Source: Halomonas beimenensis
Lineage (GTDB): Bacteria > Pseudomonadota > Gammaproteobacteria > Pseudomonadales > Halomonadaceae
DNA: 64,000 nucleotides
NCBI RefSeq assembly: GCF_002549795.1
Contig: NZ_CP021435.1
Location: 3,844,001-3,908,000 of the forward strand
Direction: 5' to 3'
How positions within the stretch are numbered: the first letter of the stretch is position 1; every line of letters begins with the position of its first letter. The notes below the pieces were generated by a model that ran no database searches, had not been told where the DNA came from, and saw only the letters and a list, made by a program, of their open reading frames with translations. Shown here in pieces: positions 51,260 through 59,035 of the stretch. The position numbers and the translations under genes are program-made.

Positions 51260-54181
51260 TCAAAAATCATTGTTGAGTAGCCTATCGAGTTCATCAGCGA
51301 TGGTCTCCTCTTCTTTGGGAGAGACCGCCGGAGATTCGGCCGGTAGCTGGTTATCCAGCATACTAACCAACCCTTGGCTTATTAAATACTGCTCTGCCAA
51401 CTGCTGATCTTCATTAAGCAATAACCGGTAGGCCATATCGCGAATACCGAAGGCCGTGTGTAGCAGGAAGGCTAGCTTCGTGCATTGTGCCGGTGTCAGT
51501 TCCTGCAGTCTCTCGTGGCTTGGTAGGAAAAGGGCGTCGGCACTATACAGCTCCGTTGCCTGACGTTCTTCTGGCGATACATCACAAGGCAAGAGGCTGC
51601 AATGTTGAGGGTCGTTCAGCCGATAGAAGCGAAAGCCATGTCGGGTCGCCCAGTGACTCACTTCCGCCAGGTTCGGCTGCCGATCATGAGTGGGCTGGAA
51701 AACTACTCGGACTTGAAGCAAGAGTGTATTGCATAGCCTGTCTCCCCCATGCTCGAGGATGCAGACACTGTCATTCATGGCATCCAGTACCAGCCAGTCG
51801 AGAGAAGGCAGTCCCTCGATCTTGTTCAGCGACACAGTACTGATGGGAAGTCGGGTTAGTAGACGATTCCCATTCTTGACGCCTTCCGGCAAGTATTCAT
51901 CCTGCAAAGGCATGAGCGTGCCACTCTGCTCCGGGTCCTGGCAGGCATAGAGCGTCCCCGGTGCACCATCGCCGAGTGTCGCATTAGGGTAATAGTGCAC
52001 TCCCTCCTGCTTCTTGAGCGGGGCCTGTAAGGCTCGGCTGGCGGGATCGAAGGCAATCAGCTCCATGGTACCGCGCTGCAACATCTGTCCGACGACCTCG
52101 CTGTTCAATAGCCGGCTACCATTATCCATGGCGATGATCTTGCCTTCGAAGCGCCACTGGAAGCCGTCCTCCGGAAAGTCGCTTTCCGGTAGCTGGACCG
52201 GCTTCTGCTCGCCCTTGAACCAGGCTTTTCCTTCCTTATCGAAGGTCAGCGTCTGTGGCGCCTTTCCTTCACAGTGACGTTGCCAGATCCCCCGCAGAGC
52301 GATGGTCAGATGGTGCGCGAAACGCGGTCCATCGCAGACAGGGGATTGCAGCAACACCTGGCGCAGGTGCTGTCGAATGCGACCCAGACTCTCCAGATCG
52401 GAGGCCAGCTCGATCACACGCTGGCGATACTCTTCCCAATCGCCGGCAACCAGTTCCGGTAAGCCAGCATTGACCAGGTGAGTGGCACTGTGCCGGCCGG
52501 CGAAGCTCGGCCCCGGCAGGGTGACCACGGGCACCCCCATGTAGAGAGCCTCACAAGTAGTCAGGCCGCCGGAGTAGGGCCAGGGATCCAAGGCGATATC
52601 CACGCGCCGATAGGTGGCGACCAACTCCTTGTGAGGTGCAGGTCCCTCGAGCAGGATGCGCTCACGGTTGATGCCATGCTCTTCCATGACCCAGTACAAA
52701 CGATCGCAGTAGTCAGCGTTCGTATACTGCCCGCCCTTGAGCAGAAGACGAGAGCCGGGCAGCTGGTGCATGAGAGTCGCCCACTGCTCGAGCAATACTT
52801 CGTTGATCTTCGCTGGGTTGTTGAAGCACCCTAGGGTGATGGAGCCGTTCTCCAAGGCGGGTAGTGGACCGGGATCATCGGTCAGGTGCCGGGGCGGTGT
52901 ATAGCAGATATAGTCGTCCGGCAGGCGGATCAGCTTCTCGAGGTAATGGTCATCGCTGCCTTGGGGCGTCTCCACCACATCGGAGAGCAGATAGTCGACG
53001 GCCTCGACGCCGGTGGTATTGAAGAGCCCGCCCACCCACTTGACGATCAACGGCGCCGGCTCCTCGGCGATCACCGGCAGACGGCTGCCTGAGGTATGGC
53101 CCGTCATGTCGATCAGGATATCGATGGCATCGTCGCGAATCATCCGGGCCAGATCCGGATGGGAGGTATGCGGCACCTCGTGCCACTGCTCCATCAGGGG
53201 CTTGAGGCGACGCGCAGTCGCGTCGTCCACCAGGCTGTCGGAATAGGCGTATAGGTGGAATTGCCCCTTGGGTAAATGCTCCAGAGCACCGAGGATCATC
53301 TGGCCGACCGGGTGGGTCTTCAGGCCCGCCGACACCAGACCGATACGTAGCGGCCTTGCGGCAGAGCGATCAGTGGCCGGCCGCTCGGGACGCACAGTCG
53401 GCGCATATCGTTGCTGCCATTGCCGACCGATGGCGAAGAGGGTATCGGGTTCATGACGCGGATTGTAGTGGGCGGTGAAATAGTAGTTGGAGAAGGCCAG
53501 CCAAGCATCGGGCTGCAGGTCGATAGCTCGACGGTAGCGGGCTTCGGCCTCATCGAAACGCCCCATAGTACCATAGAGGTTGGCCAGGTTGGTCAGCACC
53601 CCGACGGCCTTGGGATGCTGTTCGGCGAGGGGCTCAAGAATGGCCAGGGCCTGATCGTAGTCCCGCCGTTCGACCATTAAGGATGCCTTGCGCATTTTCG
53701 CCAAGACGGCATCCGGCAGGCTTTCCAAAGAGCGTTCGTAATGTTCCAAGGCTCGATCATGACGACCGCGCTGCTGGTGGATGCCCGCCAGGTGCATATT
53801 GGCCTGGTAGTTGTCGGCGTCCTGCTCGAGAGCCTGGTTCAGCCGAGCCTCGGCTTCCTCGTAGCGCCCCAGCTGTTGCAATGCCTTGCCGAGGTTGGTC
53901 AGGGTTTCGTTGTTGTCGGGCTGTAACTCAAGGGCATGCTCAAGCTGCGCCACCGCGCCCTGAGCATCGCCCGATTCCATCAGGGCAGTCCCCAGGGCCT
54001 TCCAGCCGAATGACGCCCTGGGATAGCGTTCGGTGATCTCACGAGCCAGGGGCACAGCGGTATCCAGCTGCTTGGCCCGATAGTGGATAAGGAAGTCGTT
54101 CGCCAGGCTTTCGAGCTGGTCGGCACGCACCTGTCGGTTCGGCTTCGATGCTGTTCCATTGCGGCGTTTGCGTTTGGACAT
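51260..54181 (-). CDS. TPR / O-GlcNAc-transferase-like (GT41) protein with FkbM-methyltransferase-like C-terminus
   Basis: A 973-residue protein. A basic start (SKRKRRN) and ~6 tetratricopeptide repeats (~25-235) are followed by a GT41/SPINDLY-type glycosyltransferase core (RIGLVSAGLKTHPVGQM, LIDMTGHTSG, DIALDPWPYSGGLTTCEAL, VVTLPGPSFAGRHSATHL; ~275-660). A C-terminal ~300 residues contain patterns of FkbM-type methyltransferases (MELIAFDPASRAL, LDWLVLDAMNDSVCILEHGG, TRHGFRFYRL), though the SAM-binding part looks weak. GT41 enzymes place sugars on Ser/Thr of proteins; the flagellin gene sits directly upstream, so flagellin O-glycosylation is the best guess. A terminator separates it from fliC. 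Confidence 0.85.
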   Translation of the reverse strand: MSKRKRRNGTASKPNRQVRADQLESLANDFLIHYRAKQLDTAVPLAREITERYPRASFGWKALGTALMESGDAQGAVAQLEHALELQPDNNETLTNLGKALQQLGRYEEAEARLNQALEQDADNYQANMHLAGIHQQRGRHDRALEHYERSLESLPDAVLAKMRKASLMVERRDYDQALAILEPLAEQHPKAVGVLTNLANLYGTMGRFDEAEARYRRAIDLQPDAWLAFSNYYFTAHYNPRHEPDTLFAIGRQWQQRYAPTVRPERPATDRSAARPLRIGLVSAGLKTHPVGQMILGALEHLPKGQFHLYAYSDSLVDDATARRLKPLMEQWHEVPHTSHPDLARMIRDDAIDILIDMTGHTSGSRLPVIAEEPAPLIVKWVGGLFNTTGVEAVDYLLSDVVETPQGSDDHYLEKLIRLPDDYICYTPPRHLTDDPGPLPALENGSITLGCFNNPAKINEVLLEQWATLMHQLPGSRLLLKGGQYTNADYCDRLYWVMEEHGINRERILLEGPAPHKELVATYRRVDIALDPWPYSGGLTTCEALYMGVPVVTLPGPSFAGRHSATHLVNAGLPELVAGDWEEYRQRVIELASDLESLGRIRQHLRQVLLQSPVCDGPRFAHHLTIALRGIWQRHCEGKAPQTLTFDKEGKAWFKGEQKPVQLPESDFPEDGFQWRFEGKIIAMDNGSRLLNSEVVGQMLQRGTMELIAFDPASRALQAPLKKQEGVHYYPNATLGDGAPGTLYACQDPEQSGTLMPLQDEYLPEGVKNGNRLLTRLPISTVSLNKIEGLPSLDWLVLDAMNDSVCILEHGGDRLCNTLLLQVRVVFQPTHDRQPNLAEVSHWATRHGFRFYRLNDPQHCSLLPCDVSPEERQATELYSADALFLPSHERLQELTPAQCTKLAFLLHTAFGIRDMAYRLLLNEDQQLAEQYLISQGLVSMLDNQLPAESPAVSPKEEETIADELDRLLNNDF

Positions 54182-54246
54182 AGCACGTTTCTCCCAATCC
54201 TGATGGTATTACCGATATGCTAACGTCCCCAATGTCCCGCAAAGCC

Positions 54247-54279
54247 AAGAAAAACGGGATAGCCGATGGCTATCCCGTT
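54247..54279 (-). terminator. Rho-independent terminator of fliC
   Basis: On the minus strand AACGGGATAGCC - 3 nt - GGCTATCCCGTT (54253-54279), a perfect 12-bp stem, followed by a T-rich tract (54247-54252). It lies 35 nt past the fliC stop. Confidence 0.92.
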
Positions 54280-54313
54280 CCATGAACCCCTTTAGGGGAG
54301 AGGGAGCGGCCGC

Positions 54314-55546
54314 TTATCCCAGCAGCGAGAGAGCGCTCTGCGGGATCTGGTTGGCCTGGGCCAGGACGGAGGTACCCGCCTGCTGCAGGATCTGAGACCG
54401 AGTCATGTTGGCCACTTCGGCAGCGTAGTCGGCGTCTTCGATGCGCGAGCGAGCCGCCGAAAGGTTGGTCTCGTTGGTCGCCAGGTTGGTGATGGCCGAC
54501 TCGAAACGGTTCTGGATGGCACCCAAGTCTGAACGTAGGCTATCCACCTGGTTCAGAGAAGCATCGAGGGTGGACAACTCACCTTCACTACGCTCGAAAC
54601 TGAGGTTGGCAAGATTACCATCAGCGTTTGCCGTCCCAGTGCCTGTAGCATCGAAAGTAAGGGTGCCTACGCCACCATTAGCAACAGCTGCATCTTCAGC
54701 ATCCAATGCCATATAGACATTGGTAGTGCCACTAGTATTGAATCTAATACCGTTTTCGGCAAGATTTTCGATATCAGTATCGTTCATCTTGCTTCCATCA
54801 AGCTGTACTTGAGCGTAGAGGTTGCCATTGTCATCCACCAAAATTGAAGACGAAGCAAGCCCTGCAGCCCCTGAACTGGAAAAACCGAAATCACCACCAG
54901 TCATAGCTGCTACGTCACCAAACTCACCAACATCGGTGCTGACAGCACCACTAAGGTAGTCATCTGCATCTGATAAATCATCTGCATTAGCATTCGTAGC
55001 TGCCGCTGCATTCTCGGGACCATCGACATTGAACTTGTCGAGACCCAGAGTATCGGCGTTGATCTCCTCCAGCGAGACCTCGATGGTCTCGCCGTCGTTG
55101 GCGCCGACCTGGATCTCCAACTTGGTATCGGAAGCCAGCACCTTGGTGCCGTTGAAGTTGGTCTCGGAGGAGATGCGATCGATCTCGTTGAGACGCTGGT
55201 TGATCTCGCCTTGGATGGACTCCAGGTCGTCCTGGCTATTGGTGTCGTTCTGGGCCTGAACGCTCAGCTCACGAATGCGCTGCAGGTTGTCGTTGACCTG
55301 GTTCAGCGCGCCTTCCGCGGTCTGGGCCACGGAGATACCGTCGTTGGCGTTGCGCTGCGCCTGGCTCAGACCGGTGATCTGCGCGCTCATGCGGTTGGCG
55401 ATGGCCTGGCCAGCGGCGTCGTCCTTGGCGCTGTTGATGCGCAGACCGGAAGACAGGCGCTCCATGGAGGTGGCCAGGGCGTTCTTCGACTCGGTCAGGT
55501 TCTGCTGGCCGATCATCGAGGTAATGTTGGTGTTGATCACGGACAT
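54314..55546 (-). CDS. fliC: Flagellin FliC
   Basis: Major filament protein, 410 residues. Conserved D0/D1 ends are obvious: N-terminal SVINTNITSMIGQQN, MERLSSGLRINSAKDDAAGQ, and C-terminal AARSRIEDADYAAEVANMTR, ILQQAGTSVLAQANQIPQSA. The Ala/Asp/Gly-rich centre (~175-310) is the surface domain. Its DNA (about 54600-55020) is visibly poorer in G+C than the ends, suggesting exchange of the variable cassette. The start at 55546 (GGAAGG 8 nt upstream) is preferred over in-frame upstream codons. A FliA promoter precedes it and a strong terminator follows. Confidence 0.97.
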   Translation of the reverse strand: MSVINTNITSMIGQQNLTESKNALATSMERLSSGLRINSAKDDAAGQAIANRMSAQITGLSQAQRNANDGISVAQTAEGALNQVNDNLQRIRELSVQAQNDTNSQDDLESIQGEINQRLNEIDRISSETNFNGTKVLASDTKLEIQVGANDGETIEVSLEEINADTLGLDKFNVDGPENAAAATNANADDLSDADDYLSGAVSTDVGEFGDVAAMTGGDFGFSSSGAAGLASSSILVDDNGNLYAQVQLDGSKMNDTDIENLAENGIRFNTSGTTNVYMALDAEDAAVANGGVGTLTFDATGTGTANADGNLANLSFERSEGELSTLDASLNQVDSLRSDLGAIQNRFESAITNLATNETNLSAARSRIEDADYAAEVANMTRSQILQQAGTSVLAQANQIPQSALSLLG

Positions 55547-55657
55547 GGTGATTTCCTTCCAAGCTGTTGAGGGCTCCATTGGCGGGCCCGCTGCACCAGG
55601 GTTCCAGGTCCCGGCGCTCCGGGCCTGCCGCAACGGCGCCGTTGGCCGTTACTCCCT

Positions 55658-55684
55658 TTAACGGCGGCCATGGGCAGGACTTTA
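55658..55684 (-). promoter_or_regulatory. FliA (sigma-28) promoter of fliC
   Basis: Minus strand: TAAA (55681-55684), 15-nt spacer, GCCGTTAA (55658-55665); 11 of 12 consensus bases match. Confidence 0.85.
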
Positions 55685-55772
55685 GGGGCAGCCGGAGATT
55701 TTTTTGCGATGACCGTTGACACCCAAAGAATCCCGCATCGGCTGCCATCAACAGCACTGTTTCGATATTCGC

Positions 55773-55799
55773 TAAAGTTGCATTTGAAGCTGCCGACAT
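55773..55799 (+). promoter_or_regulatory. FliA (sigma-28) promoter of the second flagellin
   Basis: TAAA (55773-55776), 15-nt spacer, GCCGACAT (55792-55799); 10 of 12 consensus bases match. It lies 37 nt before the ATG. Confidence 0.8.
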
Positions 55800-55836
55800 A
55801 CCTCTTTGGACACACCGCCTTTGCAAGGACGCAATC

Positions 55837-58101
55837 ATGGCATCGATCCAGACCAACCTGCCGGCTCTCAAGGGCCAGCAACATCAGAGTCGCGCCAGCA
55901 ACACCCTCAGCACCGCGATGGAGCGGCTGTCCTCGGGCCTGAGGGTGAACGGGGCCAAGGATGATGCAGCCGGCCTCGGGATCGACAATCGCATGACGAG
56001 CCGGATCAATGGCCATGCCCAGGTCCAGCGCAACGCCAATGACGGCGTCTCCCTGGCCCAGACCGCTCACGGCGCCCTGGACCAGATCAACGAGCGGCTC
56101 CACCGGATTCGCGAGCTGACGGTGCAGGGGCTCAACGGCAGCCTGCAATGGGATGATAACGACGCCATCCAGGCGGAGATCAACCAGAACCTCAAGGAAA
56201 TCGATCGTTTGGCCGAGTCGGCCAGCTACAACGGCATACCGCTGCTGAACGGCCAGGCGGGACGCCTGGGCCTGCAGGTCGGCACCCAGGACGAGGAACA
56301 GCTGGATCTCAACCTGACACCGCCCGGGTTCAGCGTCGAGTCCCTGGGGCTCGAGGACTTCACCGTCGCAGGCATCGAGGGGGACGTCACCGACCGCGAC
56401 ACCCTGCAGGGCTACGCGCGACACATCGTGCTCGATGACCCGAACACCACCGTGACCTACAGCGGCGTATCCGCCAGCAACCCGGCCCTGATGTGGGATG
56501 GGTCGAGCTACTACGTCAGCGCCGAGGAAGGTGGCGATCCCGTCTTCTACGATGCCTGGGTCAGCGCTCACCACGAGACGTCCACCGACCAGAGCACGGT
56601 CGACGTGTCGACGAGCGCCCGACTCTATGACGAGGTCACCTCCCTGACGACATCGACGATCGGTGGCTCACCCACCTTCCATGACAGCGGCGGCAACGCC
56701 TTCTCCGACGGGGCCAGCCGCACCCTGGTCGAGGATGCGGACGGCTACCTGATCCGGGAGTCCAAGGACGGTATCGTGCGCTACTACGATGCCGAGCTGA
56801 ACTTCACGACCGACGGGGGCGGAACCAACCAGATGGAGGTCCACCAGGCCAGTAGCGCCCTGCCGGGTCCTGGTTACTCGGCCGTCCCGGCGGATCAGGA
56901 CTTCGTCGTCGACGGCACCACCTACCAGCTCGATGACTACGATCAGGTGCGATTCGAGGACGCCGGTGGGGCCGCCCTGACCGATGGCGAACTGGTGGAG
57001 AATCCGGATGGCGATCTCTATCTGAGTGCCACGGTCGATGGCGGCACCGCCTACTACCGGCTGGACACTGCCTCCACCACGACCACGGGCACGCCCCCCT
57101 CGGAGGTCACGACCCTGACCCTGGGCGCCGAGACCAACGAGGCCTTCGCGGGACTGGACCTGACCGGCGAGACGAGCCCCGTCAACCAGGCCCCCACCAC
57201 GGACCTGTCCGGCGTCACCCCCGGCTTCGAGGATAGTAGTGGCAGCGCATTCGCCGGCAGCACCCGCCTGATGCAACGCAATGACGCCAGCGACCGGTAC
57301 ATGATCGAGGTCGACGAAGGCGGCGGCGTCTATCGTTACTACGAGGCGGAGGTCAGCGTCGAGACCGCGCCCGACGGGACGACCGGCGGCGTCACCGTCT
57401 CGGCGACGAACAATTCGCCGGTGACCTACGATGCCGGCGCTCACGCAGTGGAACGGGTCTCCGGCACCTCGACCGTGACCCTCGATCCGCGCAACGTCCA
57501 GGTCAACTACACGGATGCCAACAGCGAATCCTTCAGCGACGTCCTGCGGGAGGATAGCGACGGCAACTACTACTTCGACCTGCCGGACAGCGAGTCCGAA
57601 TACGGTGCCTACAAGGTGGCCAGCCTGGTCGACGACGAGCACGGGGATATCCTGATCAAGACCGTCAACGGTGACGGCGAGGTGATCATCTATCACCCCA
57701 CCCAGACCCTGGACAGCGGCTATAACGTCACGGTCCAGACGGATGCCGACGGCGCCCTGGACGACGGCGTGGCGCACACCACCATCAATATCACCGAGGT
57801 GGACCAGGACATCCGCCTGAAGCACCCCCGCAATCCGCTCGCAGCCCTGGATCAGGCCATCGCCATGGTCGACAGCAAGCGCAGCCACCTGGGCGCCATG
57901 GAGAATCGCCTCGACTCGGTCATCGAGACCAGCCAGACCGCCGAGACACAGCTTGCCTCGGCTCGTTCACGCATCCTCGATGCCGATTACGCCCGGGAAG
58001 TCTCGCGGCTCACCAAGGCCCAGATCCTCCAGCAGGCCGGCAACAGCATGCTCGCCCAGGCCAACCAGCTGCCTCAGAATGTGCTGTCCCTGCTGGGCTG
58101 A
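55837..58101 (+). CDS. Large second flagellin with repeat-containing surface domain
   Basis: A 754-residue flagellin. The N-terminal ~165 residues (LSTAMERLSSGLRVNGAKDD, RELTVQGLNGS) and last ~90 residues (SARSRILDADYAREVSRL, ILQQAGNSMLAQANQLPQ) are normal D0/D1. The ~500-residue centre holds at least four imperfect repeats (about residues 276-328, 358-412, 457-521, 555-606) built on 'F-x-D-x-x-G-x-A-F-x-x-G ... D-G-x-Y-x-I ... Y-Y-x-A-E'. AAGGA 7 nt upstream fixes the start. It has its own FliA promoter and is divergent to fliC. It could form an alternative or outer filament; function of the repeats is unknown. Confidence 0.93.
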   Translation: MASIQTNLPALKGQQHQSRASNTLSTAMERLSSGLRVNGAKDDAAGLGIDNRMTSRINGHAQVQRNANDGVSLAQTAHGALDQINERLHRIRELTVQGLNGSLQWDDNDAIQAEINQNLKEIDRLAESASYNGIPLLNGQAGRLGLQVGTQDEEQLDLNLTPPGFSVESLGLEDFTVAGIEGDVTDRDTLQGYARHIVLDDPNTTVTYSGVSASNPALMWDGSSYYVSAEEGGDPVFYDAWVSAHHETSTDQSTVDVSTSARLYDEVTSLTTSTIGGSPTFHDSGGNAFSDGASRTLVEDADGYLIRESKDGIVRYYDAELNFTTDGGGTNQMEVHQASSALPGPGYSAVPADQDFVVDGTTYQLDDYDQVRFEDAGGAALTDGELVENPDGDLYLSATVDGGTAYYRLDTASTTTTGTPPSEVTTLTLGAETNEAFAGLDLTGETSPVNQAPTTDLSGVTPGFEDSSGSAFAGSTRLMQRNDASDRYMIEVDEGGGVYRYYEAEVSVETAPDGTTGGVTVSATNNSPVTYDAGAHAVERVSGTSTVTLDPRNVQVNYTDANSESFSDVLREDSDGNYYFDLPDSESEYGAYKVASLVDDEHGDILIKTVNGDGEVIIYHPTQTLDSGYNVTVQTDADGALDDGVAHTTINITEVDQDIRLKHPRNPLAALDQAIAMVDSKRSHLGAMENRLDSVIETSQTAETQLASARSRILDADYAREVSRLTKAQILQQAGNSMLAQANQLPQNVLSLLG

Positions 58102-58175
58102 GGGCAAGGGCCCGGAACAGGAGAGGTCCATGTCCCACGAACGGACGCCCGGCAGGGTCCCGATGCATTGAGGGA

Positions 58176-58535
58176 ATGATAATGCACGCCCTCCCCGAGA
58201 CGATCACGACCCGCGAGGTCGTCTACGACCTTATCCCCAAGCTCAAGGCTACTGAACGCCTTGTGGATGGCACGCTGCAGGGCCGGATCGAGCGCTGCAC
58301 CGACGAGGCCGAGAAAGCCAGGCTGGAAGAGCTGAAGATCGAGTTCGAGCTGGAGATCTCGATGATTCGCATGAACCTCGAGCACCTGATGCAGCGGTAC
58401 TCGCAGCAGCTGGAGGATGCCGCCCAAGGCCGTCATAGCGAGGGTAATGCCGTGCTGACACTCGATGCCCATGAGGCGGTTGCTGTCGAGAGCGCCTGGG
58501 CACTCTACCGTCGTGCCCAGGAACTTTCCCGTTGA
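58176..58535 (+). CDS. Small helical protein downstream of the second flagellin
   Basis: Not recognised. The 119-residue product (117 if the second ATG at 58182 is used) is strongly predicted-helical and charged (LEELKIEFELEISMIRMNLE), without signal peptide or membrane segment. GGGA precedes the start. It is 74 nt behind the flagellin and overlaps the next small gene, with a shared terminator at 58988-59011, so it belongs to the flagellin transcript. Size and composition fit an export chaperone or filament-assembly helper of the FliS/FliT kind, but no motif proves it. Confidence 0.65.
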   Translation: MIMHALPETITTREVVYDLIPKLKATERLVDGTLQGRIERCTDEAEKARLEELKIEFELEISMIRMNLEHLMQRYSQQLEDAAQGRHSEGNAVLTLDAHEAVAVESAWALYRRAQELSR

Positions 58536-58729
58536 CCGGCAAAGAACACCAGCAGGTCATCGAGAAGCTCGATGCTGTGATTCAGGATACCCGAGCATTA
58601 CTGGAGCGCTTCGAGGCGACGGGTATGGATGAGGCAATGCCGGCGGATTACCAGCAGCTGAACGAGATCCTCGAGTCGGCACTCAAGCAGCAACATGAAC
58701 AGACCCTGGCCATGCTGAAGTCGTCTTGA
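58532..58729 (+). CDS. Very small coiled-coil protein in the flagellin operon
   Basis: Not recognised. A 65-residue, all-helical, acidic protein from a TTG start that overlaps the preceding stop (TTGA), with AGGA 9 nt upstream. Heptad-like hydrophobic spacing (VIEKLDAVIQDTRALLERF) suggests a coiled coil. It appears translationally coupled to the 119-residue protein and may act with it. Confidence 0.6.
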   Translation: MTGKEHQQVIEKLDAVIQDTRALLERFEATGMDEAMPADYQQLNEILESALKQQHEQTLAMLKSS

Positions 58730-58770
58730 TTGGCCTCATTGCGAAGCGACAGCAAGAAGAAGAACCGGGT

Positions 58771-58796
58771 TATCGCGCAGCGAGCTGCGCTCCTGC
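58771..58796. repeat. REP-like hairpin, family A copy 2
   Basis: TATCGCGCAG-CGAG-CTGCGCTCCT: perfect GCGCAG/CTGCGC stem with a 4-nt loop, flanked by the same ATC and TCC sequence as the copies at 44624 (inverted) and 62241. Confidence 0.65.
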
Positions 58797-58909
58797 CCAG
58801 CACCACTTCCCCACCGGTTCCAGGGTTCCTTGCATTTCACCGGGAAGCGGCCGATGTGACCAGACAGATACGGGATGAGCGTTAGCGCATTCACCACTAC
58901 CCGGCTCGG

Positions 58910-58951
58910 GGACCGCCGGATGCACTCGCAGGCTCGTTTTTCCGGCCTACG
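58910..58951. repeat. REP-like hairpin, family B copy 2
   Basis: GCCGGA (58915-58920) pairs with TCCGGC (58941-58946) around a CTCGCAGGCTCG core. Aligned with 16895-16936 it keeps 31 of 42 bases, and stem changes compensate on both arms. Confidence 0.6.
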
Positions 58952-58987
58952 GCTGCGTTTCCACTCTGTTGCAAAGCGCAATGCAAG

Positions 58988-59011
58988 AGGGTGCCGATCG
59001 GCACCCTTTTT
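58988..59011 (+). terminator. Rho-independent terminator of the second flagellin operon
   Basis: A perfect palindrome AGGGTGCCGA/TCGGCACCCT (58988-59007) followed by TTTT. It should end the rightward transcript; the weak A-run on the other side could also help the leftward receptor gene. Confidence 0.88.
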
Positions 59012-59035
59012 GCGTAGCGAGCTGGAGGACTTGCC

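Larger units (their letters stand above)
55547..55836. promoter_or_regulatory. Divergent flagellin promoter region
   Basis: 290 bp between two back-to-back flagellin genes. It contains a FliA promoter for each direction (55658-55684 minus, 55773-55799 plus) and gives fliC a ~100-nt leader. No coding sequence is supported. Confidence 0.75.
58730..59035. other. 306-bp intergenic region with two REP-like elements and a terminator
   Basis: Lies between the convergent small-gene operon (rightward) and a chemoreceptor gene (leftward). It holds REP family A copy 2 (58771-58796), REP family B copy 2 (58910-58951) and a strong terminator (58988-59011). No coding sequence is convincing. Confidence 0.7.

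Noticed and set aside
54287-54298. CCCC-TTTA-GGGG hairpin next to the fliC stop as a second terminator
   Set aside because: Only four base pairs and no T-run; the 12-bp stem at 54253-54279 is sufficient.
54314-55633. Upstream start for fliC adding 29 residues
   Set aside because: Flagellin must begin with the conserved D0 helix (SVINTNITS), and GGAAGG sits before the ATG at 55546; the FliA promoter would put the extra codons in the leader.
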